A stretch of 64,000 nucleotides of DNA from Coenobita brevimanus (lineage: Eukaryota; Arthropoda; Malacostraca; Decapoda; Coenobitidae), in assembly GCA_032717465.1 (NCBI GenBank), contig CM064632.1, positions 27,548,814-27,612,813 of the forward strand, written 5' to 3'. Positions 43,935 through 56,134 of this stretch are shown piece by piece. The translations under genes and the position numbers were made by a program. The notes beneath the pieces were generated by a model, which worked only from the letters and a program-made list of their open reading frames with translations, did no database searches and was not told the origin of the DNA. The first letter of the stretch is position 1, and every line of letters begins with the position of its first letter.

Positions 43935-45707
43935 GGGACCACAGCCATTACCACCACCACAACCACCACCACCACCACAACCACCACCACCGCCACAACC
44001 ACCACCACCACCACAACATCAACAACAACAATAACAACCATCACCACCACCACCACAACAACAACCATCACCACCACCACCACAACAACAACCATCACCA
44101 TCACCAACACCACCACCACAACAACAGCCATCACCATCACCACCACCACAGCAACAACCACCACCACCACCACCACAACATCAACAACAACAATAACAAC
44201 CATCACCACCACCACCACAACAACAACCATCACCATCACCAACACCACCACCACAACAACAACCATCACCATCACCACCACCATCACAACATCAACAACA
44301 ACAATAACAACCATCACCACCACCACCACAACAACAACCATCACCATCACCACCACCACCACCACAACAACAACCATCACCATCACCACCACCACAGCAA
44401 CAACCACCACCACCACCACCACAACAACAACAACAACAACAACAGCAACAACCACCACCACCACCACCACAGCAACAACCACCACCACCACAACAACAAC
44501 AACAACCACCACCACCACAACAACCACAACAACAACAACAACAACAACCATAACAACCACCACCACTACCACAACAACCACCACCACAACTTCAACCACC
44601 ACAACCACCACCACTACCATCATAACAACAACAACCACCACCACTACCATCATAACAACAACAACCACCACCACAACAACCGCCATCACCACAACAACAA
44701 TAACAACAACCATAACAACAACAACAACCACACCATCACCACCACAGCAACCACCGCCACCACCACAACAACAACAATCGCCACCACCACCATAACAACC
44801 TTCATCACAACAACAGCAACAACCGCCACCACCACCTTAACAACCACCACCACCACAGCAACAACAACAACAACAACTAGCACCACAAAAACCACCACCA
44901 CAACAACCACCACCACCACAACCACCACCACCACATCCACCACCACAACAGCAACAACAACCACAACCATCACAACAACAATCACCACGACAACAACAAC
45001 AACCACCACTACAACAACCACCACCACCACTGCAACAACAACCACCACCACCACCACCACAACAACCACCACCATCACCACAACAACCACCACCACCACT
45101 TCAACCACTACCATCACAATAACCACCACAACAACCACCACAAAAGCAACCACCACCATCACAACAACCACCATCACTACAACCACCACCACCATAACAA
45201 CCACCACCACGACAACCACCATCATAACAACCACCACCACAACAACCACCGTTATAACCACCATCACATCAACAACCTCCACCGCAACAACCTCCACCAC
45301 CACAACAATCACCACCACCACAGAAACAACCACCACCACAAAAACAACCACAACCACAACAACAACCACCACCACAACAATCACCACCACTACAACAATC
45401 ACCACCACCACAACAACAACCACCACCACAACAATCACCACCATCACAACAATCACCACAAACACAACAATCACCACTACCACAACAACAACAAAAACCA
45501 CCATCTCCATCACCACAACAACAAAAATCACCATCATCACCACCACCACAACGAAAACAAAAACAATCACCACCACCACCACCACCATAACAGCAACAAC
45601 CATCACTACCAATACAATAACCACCATCACCGCCACCACAACAAAAACCACCATCACCACCATCACAACAACAACCACCATCACCACCTCCACCACAACA
45701 ACATTCA
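43935..45707. repeat. CAA/CCA/ATC triplet array, ~1.77 kb
   Basis: Almost every triplet is CAA, CCA or CAT-like, so all frames lack stops on the minus strand (poly-Val and Cys/Gly readings). Higher-order copies are visible: the block starting CACAACATCAACAACAACAA recurs near 44010, 44178 and 44285. No coding support. Confidence 0.93.
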
Positions 45708-45746
45708 TTCTCATAGTCTGAATTCACTCTAAAACAAGCCCCACTA

Positions 45747-45855
45747 TTACATGCTTGACCGTTCCAAGGTGGCGGCCGCACAGACGCACCGCTGCTGTAC
45801 TGAAGAATGGGCGATGCGGCATCTAGTCTTATTTATATCTATGGGGAAACCTAGC
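45747..45855 (-). repeat. dispersed repeat, inverted partner of 43606-43715
   Basis: In reverse complement, reads CCATAGATATAAATAAGACT ... GGTGCGTCTGTGCGGCCGCC ... TTGGAACGGTC. Confidence 0.75.
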
Positions 45856-46458
45856 CACAGGTGTTACGCAAGGTGATGAAACCAAGATATACACCCACCA
45901 GCATATCCCATTGGATCCCAGAGCTACTGGGCGAGGCACTGTTCCGGGAGGGTCCTAAGCGTACCGCCCTCCGCCTATCGGCTCATAGTCGCGAAGCTCA
46001 TGGGTCCCTATCCGGGGTTCCCTATTTTATTAAGGTTTGAAAATTCCCAGTTCTGTCCAATACTGTGGACACCGGGCTACAGTGGGAGATAGTCATGTCT
46101 TCACAGTCATTCAGTTATCTATACTGGACGACGGGAAATAGAGGGGAGATTCTAGTTATCACTAATAAAAGCTGTTTTATATCATATTCGTGACGTTTCA
46201 TTAAATTCCAAACACTTATTATGAAACGTATTCCACCGTTATTCCGTCCTCTGAAGTATTCCAAATATCAAAGATGAATTAGACATGACAACCCATGTAT
46301 ATGAAACTGCAGTATATTTTGATTACATGTAAACTCATGATGATGCATATGTAGACATTTAGTGACATAACAGTGATGATAGTTGACTATAACCCTATTA
46401 CCCAGTACGTTATTCCCAACAATTTGCACCCGACAGTAATACATGGCTCCCCAAACCA
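45856..46458. other. unassigned
   Basis: No gene recognised. Confidence 0.4.
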
Positions 46459-46592
46459 CTCACTCCCACCGCCGTCTGGTCTGACACAATTGCCAGACTT
46501 GTGAAGCTATCTCTGCTGCTTCGATTTCTCTGTTCGAATATTTACGGGGTTCGGAACGAAGACACGACTTTTTTGGCTGACTATACAATTTT
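46459..46592 (-). repeat. dispersed repeat with a conserved short frame, copy 2
   Basis: The inverted partner of 36690-36825. Its codons differ from copy 1 at four silent and five replacement sites, and the stop is at the same place. Confidence 0.65.
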
Positions 46593-46597
46593 TTCTT

Positions 46598-46796
46598 CTT
46601 ACTCCAACTTGGTACAGATTTTCGTCCATTTTCCAGATTATTTTACGTAAAAAAGTGGCAGAAAGAAACAGTGTTATGACGTTCCATCCTTTCCATAGCA
46701 CTTCTTTGTGACTAGCGTCATGTTCTCATTAATATATTGTTACACATCGGAATTTAAGATGGAGAAACGGCAATTTTAGGCCAAGTGAAAGTGAAA
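46598..46796 (+). mobile_element. MITE family 2, copy at 46598
   Basis: TIRs of ~30-35 bp: left TTACTCCAACTTGGTACAGA, right TTTTAGGCCAAGTGAAAGTG. The inner GCACTTCTTTGTGACTAGCG is shared with the other copies. Confidence 0.8.
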
Positions 46797-46877
46797 AGGG
46801 TACACGGTAGTTGATGCTTCCAGTACACAGGAACTATATTGATTAAAACGTAATAATGCCATCCCGATCTACGCCAC

Positions 46878-46922
<45 letters not shown>

Positions 46923-47136
46923 TCTCTCTCTCTCTAAGTCAGCCGGTATGCGACTCTTGGCAACTTCATCTGCGGGTAACTTTGCCTGAATTTCAACGAG
47001 ATAAAAGATCCACAAAAGTTCACTCGTATTTTCTTTCACATCAGCGACTAGCGTTGGAAAACTGTAAAGTATATTGGACCAAACTCTACCATGAAATCAA
47101 ATTCGTCTCCGCTGTTGAAAGAAAACGAACTAAGGG

Positions 47137-47173
<37 letters not shown>

Positions 47174-47622
47174 ACCCATGTATGTGTCACTGTACCTTTT
47201 TGCTCACATGTACCCCTCCTGCTTTGCCTTCAGCGACAACGTTCCTAGGAGTGTTCGGTCTTGTACTGTATGGCAAATAAAGAATACGAATTAAAGTATA
47301 AATAAGTAAATAAATAAATAAATAAAAATAAACAAAGGAGCCCTGACCATCCCAGATTTGCCCCATCAATTAAGCTCAGGCCATTGTCTCCCGCCGAACC
47401 ACGAAATCGGACAAGAAAATTGTGTTTATCCTAAATGAATATTACTACAGCATCCATGACGGAATTAATATGTCTGAATAGTATACCCACATTCATGGTT
47501 TGCTCTGTCACAGTATACATGGAAATGACATGGGAATATTCAGAAAAAAAAAGGAAGACGAAGAAGTAGATAACAGTTTATACCGATTGCGTCCTAATAC
47601 AACGGGGTTATTGTTATTGTTG

Positions 47623-47677
<55 letters not shown>

Positions 47678-47910
47678 CATCATTATTATTATTATTATTA
47701 TTATTGTTGGTGTTGTTGTTATTATTATCATTTGACATCTCTCTTACAAAGTGGAGATGATTTTATTCAGCTTAGGGAGGACTTAATAAAGGAGTTACTG
47801 AACGCTTTATCACCCCCCCCCCCTGTAGCTTGAAAATTTCCTCTAAGCGAACAAAAAGAAAAAAACAAAAAATGGAGATACGAATAAGGAAAAAGATACT
47901 ACGGCCCTTA
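46797..47910. repeat. microsatellite cluster
   Basis: (TC)n at 46878-46935 and 47140-47169, (AAAT)n at ~47301-47325, (ATT)n at 47611-47711, and a C11-12 homopolymer at ~47813-47823. Ser/Leu and Asn frames are artefacts. No gene between them. Confidence 0.85.
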
Positions 47911-48107
47911 TTCTCGTGGGTTAAGAGAGCTTTCTAACACGTTTCCTAAGCGATTTATTTTGTTTATTACTCGTAGATCTTGTTATATAAAGCCATCCAG
48001 TATCGCCATACTTTGCCTAAATAACGCGGAGAAGGATATTAAGCACCCATATAAAAAAATAAATAAGTAAGGAAGAGGTGTTAGGGAGTTCCCTTAACAG
48101 AAGAGAA
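47911..48107 (+). mobile_element. MITE family 1, copy C
   Basis: Begins TTCTCGTGGGTTAAGAGAGC and ends TTAGGGAGTTCCCTTAACAG plus AAGAGAA. TIRs ~48 bp, total 197 bp. Confidence 0.85.
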
Positions 48108-48378
48108 AATGAGCCCAGATTTGAGCCATGTCCTCGTGGAATTAGAAGGCTCCCAGTACTTCATTATCATTTCAGTTTTGTATAGTCCATATTACTCCTT
48201 CAGTCCCATTACGTCTTTTTCATTTTATTCTTGCAGTTTCCGTATTGCTTCGTTCAGCTTTGGAGACAATAGAATTCAAGTGATTGGATATAGCATTCAT
48301 TTACCTTTTTACCTCATTCATCATTCACCGTACATGTATTTCTGCTGCATTCACTGTTATGGTTTATCTGTCTGTCTG

Positions 48379-48434
<56 letters not shown>
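48379..48434. repeat. (CA)n microsatellite
   Basis: A perfect CA run. Confidence 0.95.
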
Positions 48435-48436
<2 letters not shown>

Positions 48437-48559
48437 TTGTTCAGATAGTAAAGAGAACAAAGTAGCGCAAAAATGCGCAAGATCAGCCGATCAGTTGTTT
48501 AGTCTGCCACTCCGCGCCAGGGAATGTACTGTAAGTAGAATCTGTGCTCTTAGTACTGC

Positions 48560-49498
48560 ATGATGGCCTACTTTTGTAAAGCAAATTTGGAAAAGAAAAA
48601 GGATAAAGGTAGAAAGCACGATGATGATTTCTACCAAGAACTGGTTGAAATGGAGACCTACAATAAACTGGTGGAACGAGTAAGCAGATTAGAGATGGCT
48701 TTTCAGAATGAAATTGATGAAATTATGAAACAATTGCACTGGCAGAAGGAAGAAATAGAAAAATTACGAAAAGAAGTCATCCAGAAAGACACAGCAATAG
48801 ATGAGCTGACAGTAGAGATGGGTTCACTAAGGAGGAAAATTAGTGAAATGGCAGGTACAGTAGTCAACCACGAGAGCATTATGGAAGAGTTCAGAAATGA
48901 TACAGAGACAATTAGGCAAGCAAGCAATCTGATAGATCAGAGTAGTGATATTGAGGAGAAGATAACACAGGTGAATGAAACAGTGTAAAGCTACAAAAAT
49001 GATGTGGAAACCACATATGCTGAAATTGTGAAAGTAAAGAAAAACTTAGAAACAAGGGTGGAAGGAAAAAAAAGCATTAAAAAGGAAGTGAAAAGAATAT
49101 TCCAAAACAACCCTAAATTGGTCAGAGATTCAGTAGATATCAACAAATCTATAGTAATCACTGGTATAGAAGAGTAAGAAATAAGAAACAAGATCTCAAG
49201 AGACAAAAAGGAGATGGCAAATGTAATGAGCATATTGAAGGAAGTATCAGAGGAAATCTGTAATAAAGACATAGAGGAACACAAAAGGTTAGGGAGGTAC
49301 GAGAGAAATAAGTCAAGGACCCTAAAGGTAACCTTCCAGAGTGTAAACACTGTGGAGGAGATACTAAAAAATGCAAAGAAACTCATGGAAAGAGAGGATT
49401 TCAAAAATGTATGGATATTAAAATGTCTAACTCAAGAAGAGTTGGAATTACTAAAAGAGAAGAGGGAGGAAGCAAAAACAAAGAGCGAGGGAAGATAA
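48560..49498 (+). pseudogene. CR1/L2-like LINE ORF1, two in-frame stops
   Basis: ORF1 proteins of this type trimerise by a coiled coil and bind the element RNA. The start M-M-A-Y-F-C-K-A-N-L is followed by a Lys/Glu/Ile/Leu-rich heptad region (roughly residues 35-130, e.g. I-E-K-L-R-K-E-V). An RNA-binding-like segment follows with I-V-I-T-G-I-E-E, H-K-R-L-G-R-Y-E-R-N-K-S-R and L-K-V-T-F-Q-S-V, and a Lys/Glu tail. The whole stretch stays in one frame, broken only by TAA codons at 48986-48988 and 49175-49177. So it is a fairly mild pseudogene of ~312 codons. Confidence 0.85.
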
Positions 49499-49620
49499 GA
49501 GGAGGAGAAGAATACATTTTTTTACAAAGTAATCGGATTGCAGGTTCGAAAGTGGTACATAAACAGGAGGGAATAAAAAGGAGGAAGGTAGCAAAACAAA
49601 GTCATGACAAGTATGTAAAT

Positions 49621-52482
49621 AAGATGTTTACGTTGATGTACTCAAATGTGGATGGAATCGTATCTAAATTATTAGAGATGAATGATTATATCAGAGAAAA
49701 TGAACCACATATAATATGCCTAACTGAAACAGAATTAACACCAAGGATATCAAATGACATCCTAAACTTGGAGGACTACAGTATATGGAGAAGAGATAGG
49801 AACTTAAAAAAAAGGAGGAATTATAATATTAACAAAGAAAAATCTAAAAGTCAAAGAATAGAACTAGGTATACCCTCAAAAGTAGAACTGATTGCAGTAG
49901 AGATCAATACATCTCAAGGGAAAGTAATTGTAGCCAATTTGTACATGCCACCCAGATCAAACACATGGGAAAGAGGTGAATATGAGGATCTGGTAGAGAG
50001 TACAATTCAGAGTTTAAGAGCATTACTACATAGAATGGAACAGAAATCGGGAAAGAATTATACTAACTGGAGACTTTAATACAAATATAAATTGGAATAT
50101 TCTAGATATAATAAGCCAAGAAAGCTGTTGGGACCAAAAGCTCCTGGATCTCGTGCAGGAGTTTTTCCTAACGCAACATGTAAGGGAAAGCACCAGATAA
50201 AGAGAACTCGATGCATCCCCAGTGCTAGATCTTATATTTACTTGGCAAGAAAACAATATTGACAATTTAATGTATCACCCTTCATTTGGCAAAAGCGACC
50301 ATGTAGTACTAAATTGCAACTTCAGGATTGCATATAACATAGTTAACAGCAGTGAAAGTTACAAAAAGAGCCTAGACTATAAAAAGGGAAACTATCATGA
50401 CCTAAAGAAGTACTTCTTAGAAACTGATTGGGAAAAGGAGCTTCGAGGACAAGATTTAAATGCTCTATATAAAAAATTCTGTGAACTTTATGAAATAGAA
50501 GTCCAGAAGTACATTCCATAGCACAAAGAAGCAGAAAAGAAAATAAAGAAATGGTTCAATACAGAATGTAAAAAATCAAAAGAAAAAAGAGATTTGTTGT
50601 AGAATAGATACAGAAGACACAATAGTGAGAGGGCATATAACAACTATAAACAGGCAAGAAACGATTATACAAGAATAAGGAGGGAAGCCCCAAAACAATT
50701 TGAGGAGGATATCATAAATAAAAGTAGTGATCAACTGAAGCTATTTTACAGCTACATCAGAAGCAAAACCAAAGTAAAAGATAAAATACAATCCATTACG
50801 GATGAGGGGATCACCTACTGTATACACAAGAGAAAGATATTTGTGAAGCACTAAACAAGAATTTCCAGTCAGTTTTTACAGAAGAAAATAATTTTGAGAG
50901 GGATGATATGGAACAGGCATGCCCACACATATTACCAGATATACAAATCTCAGAAAAAGAAATACAGGAGGAGCTAAGTAAATTAGACAAAGGAAAAGCA
51001 AATGGTCCTGATGAAATTTTATGCTGGATGCTACATGAATGTGCAAAGGAGTTAAGTAAACCATTATTTTTAATTTTCAAGGAATCCTTGAGATAAGGTA
51101 AGCTACCTGATATTTGGAAGAAAGCAAACATTGTTCCTTTATTCAAGAAAGGAAATAGACAAAATCCACTGAACTACCGACCCGTATCACTAACAAGTGT
51201 TGTAAGCAAGGTATTAAAAAAGTTGATAAGAAAAGCTTGGGTAAATCATCTAGAAGAACACAGTATGATAACAGAAAGACAATTTGGTTACAGAAAAGGA
51301 AAATCTTGTATTACTAATCTGTTGAGCTACTATGATAGAGTAACAGAAACATTGCAGAAAAGAGAAGGATGGGTGGACAGTATCTATTTAGATTTTAAGA
51401 AAGCATTTGACAGAGTACCGCACCAAAGGCTTTTATGGAAACTGTACCATCAAGGAGGAATTCGAGGCACACTGTATTGTTGGATGCAAGATTTTCTCAA
51501 AAAAGGAGAAATGAGAACAATACTAAGGGGAAATTACTCATCATGGAGAGAAGTGACTAGCGGAGTTCCACAGGGCTCAGTGCTGGCCCAATCATGTTTT
51601 TAGTCTATATAAATTATATAGATAGCAACATTGGAAATGAAAGCTGTCTAAATATGTTTGCCGATGATGCAAAAATACAAAGGTCAATTACTAATGCAGA
51701 CTCTTGTAAAGAGCTACAAGAAGAATTAATAAACTTCATGAATGGAGCAATACATGGCAAATGGAATTCAATGTGGACAAGCGTCATGTAATCAAGTTTG
51801 GTAAAAGTGGAAAAAGACCTGATTGGGATTATAAGTTAGAAAATAAAACCCTACACACATCAGAAAGAGAGAAGGACTTAGGTGTGGTTATTAACAATAG
51901 ACTATTTCCGGCTGACCACATCAGTGAGAAGGTACGGAACATGTATACAGTACACTGCATGCAAATATGAGAATAGCATTCACATACATAAATGAAGACA
52001 TGCTAAGAAAGATAATAACATCATTCATCAGACCAACCCTGGAGTATTAATCAGTAGTCTGGAGTCCTTATCTCAAAAAAACAAATAGATAAGATTGAAA
52101 AAAAGTTCAAACGGCCCCTACAAGATGGGTACCAAGCTTAAGGGATCTAAGGTACGAAGAAAGACTAGAAAAACTGAATCTGCCTACATTACAGGAAAGA
52201 AGGAAAAGAGGAGACATGATTATGATATATAAATGCATATCAGGGAAGGAGAAAATAGGCATAAATGATTACATAACCTATGGGGATACATCAGCAAGAG
52301 GACACTGCAAAAGACTGCATAAAAAGAGACGCGAGAAAGACATAAGGAAATTTAGTCTCCCAAATAGAGCAATTGATCAGGAGAATGCACTACCGAATGA
52401 AATAGTGTGTGCCAAAACAATTCATAAATTTAAGGATTTGTACGATAAATGTGGTTTAAGACGCGGGACAGTACGAGCTTGA
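49621..52482 (+). pseudogene. CR1/L2-like LINE ORF2 (endonuclease-RT), frameshifted
   Basis: The endonuclease starts M-F-T-L-M-Y-S-N-V-D-G and shows C-L-T-E-T-E-L and, after a frameshift, K-S-D-H-V-V-L (~50300). RT motifs are F-G-Y-R-K-G-K-S-C (~51280), I-Y-L-D-F-K-K-A-F-D-R-V-P (~51380), S-G-V-P-Q-G-S-V-L-A (~51560) and the catalytic F-A-D-D-A-K-I (~51657). The C-terminal part (G-D-M-I-M-I-Y-K-C, F-S-L-P-N-R-A-I-D) runs to the stop after R-R-G-T-V-R-A. All three plus-strand frames are used, so there are multiple frameshifts and stops. The catalytic Asp residues survive. Confidence 0.87.
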
Positions 52483-52490
52483 ATCATTCC

Positions 52491-53189
52491 TGTAAAGATA
52501 CAGTTAAGTAAGAACACACACAGAGCAAAGCAATACCCCTCTCTCTCGCTATGGTTAATTACTTCACACCGACGCGACCAGATGTTATTTATAGCTTTCT
52601 GTAGCCCCATCACCTGGAGAGATCAGTCTTGAATCTAGTGGTAGAAAAAAAGGCTAAAAAAAAAATATGTCGTTGGAATGAAGGGACCACACGCTGTTTA
52701 CTAGGATTTCTCTAAGCATGCCCTCCACCCCTTCAACCTGAGGACCTCACTTCTCTTTTATTCTTGTAATTTTCTAACGATTATAAGTATATTAGGATAG
52801 GCTGTCAGAAGTAAAGGGGTTAGTTAAGTTCTTCAGTAACTTCGTTCTTACTATCTTGAATGTAAAATCGTCCAGTAGCAGCAGGAATAAAGTGAAAAAC
52901 ACGTCCTTGGCCTGAGAAGAAAACTCTTTGACATCTCTCAGTTCAGTGAAAATCGTCTGATGTTAGTATGGACGAAATAACAAATTCGTGCATAGAAAAA
53001 CATATAACTGGGATCATTTTTAACGCCCCAGTTGTGTCATGGTTGGGACAATTCTAGTGCTGTGTATCAGCTAAAGCCAGACACATATGGCCTCACATAC
53101 AGCATGAACCTATTGTGTTAAAAGGTTAATTATGTCGCTGATTAAGAGTTGTGTCATAGTGTAGAGCCTGTGTGATGATCCAGCGAACA
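52491..53189. other. unassigned
   Basis: No gene recognised. Confidence 0.4.
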
Positions 53190-53690
53190 GTGTCCGCGTG
53201 GAGGAGGGGGGAGGGGAGGGGGACAGGGGGAAAGGGAAGGAAGCAGGAAGAGCGGGTGTGGGGAGAGAGAGGGGTAGGAAGAAGGGAGAGCGAGAGGCAC
53301 GGATGGAGTGAAGTAGGAGGGAGGGAGAAATAGGTTGGGAAGAGGCAGGAGACAGGCAGAAATGGGCGTGGGAGAGGCAGGGGACGGACAGAAGCCAGGG
53401 TTGGGGATGGAGGAAGAGGCAAGGGAAGGGTCGGATGAGGTAAATGGGAAGGGGCAGAGGGGGAAGAGGCAGGGGTAGGGGAAGAAAGAGGAAAGGGAGA
53501 AAGAGGCAAAGGAGAGGGAAGGGAAAGGTAGTATGGAGGGAAAAGGAAGGTAGAGGGAGGGAAATAGACAGGGAGTCAGGGGAGAAGGATGAAGGGGTCA
53601 AGGAGTGAAGATGCACGGGGAAGGGAAGGGAGAAGAGGGAGAGGGAGAGGGAAGCGGTAGGGGAGAGGGGACGGGAGATGCAGGAGCTTA
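53190..53690. repeat. purine-rich low-complexity block
   Basis: G/A-rich plus strand (GGGAGAGGCAGGGG themes) without a fixed period. The 195-codon Ser/Pro/Leu minus-strand frame is a composition artefact. Confidence 0.88.
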
Positions 53691-54159
53691 AAGGCAAATT
53701 TTACATAATAGGATTTGCCGTTGCTGATATGAATACTGATAAGTGTCCATTTACCAAATCCCCGCGGCCTATAACCTCAATGTTGTTTGGCACCTCGTCC
53801 TAAATCGTACTTGATTAGCATGAGAGAAGTTTAATTCTGGTTGTCACTCTGCCTTTTTGTTTTTAATAGATCAGGTCATGCAGTGGATCACATAAAGTCT
53901 TATATAGATGATAGTTATTGACAGTAAAAAACAAAATCATTTCCCCAGTTTTGCCGAACACCATTCTCTACTGGCGAAGCATAGTACAAGATCAGAGTTG
54001 AGATGCACGAGGAAACTTAAGATGAAATACTTCTCGTAACTCAGCTTTGTTTTGGTAGGAAGCACAACTGAGTATTGTAGCTCTCCTGGTTTGTTGTTCT
54101 TTCTACAGACAAACTCATCCCAGTTACGAGAGGAAAGATATTTAGATACTCTTCCTCTT

Positions 54160-54353
54160 TTTCTTTTCTTTGTCTTTTTCGTTTTCTTCTTCTTCTTCTT
54201 CTTTCTTTCTTTCTTTCTTTCATTCATTCTTTCTTTCTTTCTTCTCCATTCTTCTTTCTTCTTCTTCTTTCGTCTTTCTTCTTCTTCCTCTTCTTCTTCT
54301 TCTTCTGCTTCTTGACATTATTATTATGATGATGATGATGATGATGATGATGA
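54160..54353. repeat. (TTC)n/(TTTC)n then (GAT)n
   Basis: A pyrimidine run at 54160-54312 followed by (GAT)n at 54328-54353. Confidence 0.92.
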
Positions 54354-54773
54354 TTAAAGAAATTGGTCAGTGCAGAAACTTAAGTTATTACGTCCCCTTT
54401 TCCAGCAAATAAAAATGAGAGATACGAGAGAGTGCTGATCGTAATGTTGTGAATTATTTGCTGCAGGAAATTTCTTTAAGACTTCCATAGACCAATTTTG
54501 TCCATAAGATCATAGTAACTTCTTATACATTACTGATACCGACTGTGATGGAGTTGTACATAATTACATCAATACCCTCGGCACAGCAATGACCTTTTCT
54601 GACGTATATTTTGTCCTAAAAGACGATTCTGTTTACCTGAGAAGAGTGCAGGTAGTGAAGGGATTAGTGTATATTGTTTTCAGCACTTCTGGCTCAAAAA
54701 TTTTGCTGCAGAGATGAGAAAGATTGTATGGAGGTAACGAGAATGAAGCATAAAGGGCTTGTATTCTCGTAGG
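54354..54773. other. unassigned
   Basis: No gene recognised. Confidence 0.4.
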
Positions 54774-54970
54774 TTGAGAAAGCTCCCTGACACCTTTTCC
54801 TAAACGATCTGTTTTGTCTATTACACCTTACTGTCCTTTTCTGCGTTACATAGATCCTTCCACTATCGTCATACTCTGCATAATAAAGTACAGAAGGATG
54901 TTAACCAGCCATATCCGAAAATGAAATCGCTAAGGAAGAGGTGTTAGGGAGCTTCCTTAACCGACGAGAA
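54774..54970 (+). mobile_element. MITE family 1, copy A
   Basis: The cleanest copy. It begins TTCTCGTAGGTTGAGAAAGC and ends AGCTTCCTTAACCGACGAGA plus A. ~50-bp TIRs enclose ~95 bp that contain CATACTCTGCATAATAAAGT, shared with copies D and E. Confidence 0.9.
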
Positions 54971-55037
54971 AAAAACTAAGGATGTAATGACATAAAAGAG
55001 AATATGACGGTAAAATGACGTGAAGTATATTGTTATA

Positions 55038-55040
<3 letters not shown>

Positions 55041-55072
<32 letters not shown>

Positions 55073-55074
55073 CT

Positions 55075-55146
<72 letters not shown>

Positions 55147-55172
55147 GAGAGAGAGGGAGAGAGAGAGAGAAC
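55041..55172. repeat. (GA)n-(CA)n-(GA)n compound microsatellite
   Basis: (GA)n 55039-55070, (CA)n 55077-55140, (GA)n 55141-55170. Confidence 0.95.
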
Positions 55173-56042
55173 ACTTGACCCAGATGTGATTGTCACGGGG
55201 GAATGTGAAATTATGAGTTAAGAATGCTAGCTGTTGCTTCAAAATAGAGACAAGGAATTGACTTGTGAAAATCAAGCAGTAAGTTTTACTTTATGCCGGC
55301 TTACTTCGCCGATTCTCTAAGGACGAGAATTTATAAACTTTCTCAACAGTACACAGCAGAAACTAATTACTCACGCGTTCTGGTTGTTAGTACTGTTAGC
55401 CTCTTGAGAAAGTGACTCCACCCCTGACAATCAATAACTAATGCTATTAATGATAAACAGGTTCTTGCCGGTGCATTAACTCCTGGCTGGCACAACGGAA
55501 TTAAACTTGATACAAAAGAGCTGGCCTAAGTACCAGTTATGAATAATGCAAAAGCGTTTGTGCAAACTAGGAGCTGCAACTAAAATAAGCTTAATGTGGA
55601 GAAATAAAACACGAGTTTAACTACATTAAGCTCAAAGAAAAGAACTGTAAATTTATTAATTACAATGAAATAAATTTACGTTATAAGAATCTCAAAAATT
55701 AATTCAAAATAACAAGGAGGATATACTCACTCGCTCATTCAAAAGTTAACACACTTAAACCTAGAAAAAAAAAATGAAAAGAAATACTGGTCAGTGGCGG
55801 GGAGCCGAGCGAAATGACTGGGTGCCTGTGCTGGACATCAGACACTGCAGTTTGCTAAGTCAGCTTCGCCAATTCACCGTCTAGGTGGAGATTCAGGAAC
55901 TTGCTGTACAACGGCGGCGCTGCCTTACGCTGGGCACAAACGGTCCTGCTCTCGCGACGACTGAAAGCTGACTAACTTCAAACTGTGAAAGAGGGCGAGG
56001 GATGGCCGTGTTCTAACCACCTTGTGGTGTCTCACTGACTTA
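55173..56042. other. unassigned
   Basis: AT-rich up to ~55790, then GC-richer to 56010 (contains CGGCGGCGCTGC). No open frame of note. Confidence 0.4.
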
Positions 56043-56088
56043 CAATGTCACGAATTTATAAATACGCTTGTGCAAATTCGTGACATTG
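56043..56088. repeat. perfect 15-bp hairpin
   Basis: CAATGTCACGAATTT (56043-56057) and its exact reverse complement (56074-56088) enclose a 16-nt loop. It could be a transcript hairpin, a protein-binding palindrome, or joined transposon ends. Confidence 0.85.
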
Positions 56089-56134
56089 ATTATGAGGTGG
56101 ACAGTTGACGGTTAGGGATTTGATGATAAGCCCT

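Larger units (their letters stand above)
48480..52490 (+). mobile_element. CR1/L2-like LINE, decayed but both ORFs present
   Basis: ORF1 (coiled coil plus RNA-binding-like domain) at 48560-49498 and ORF2 (endonuclease plus RT) at ~49621-52482 in the same orientation with the normal spacing. Base composition is A-rich on the coding strand. The 3' boundary is approximate because I see no clear terminal microsatellite. Confidence 0.88.

Noticed and set aside
43916..45781. Long minus-strand open frames rich in Val, Met or Cys/Gly
   Set aside because: They are readings of the CAA/CCA/CAT triplet array. Adjacent frames are open as well and the residue content follows the triplets.
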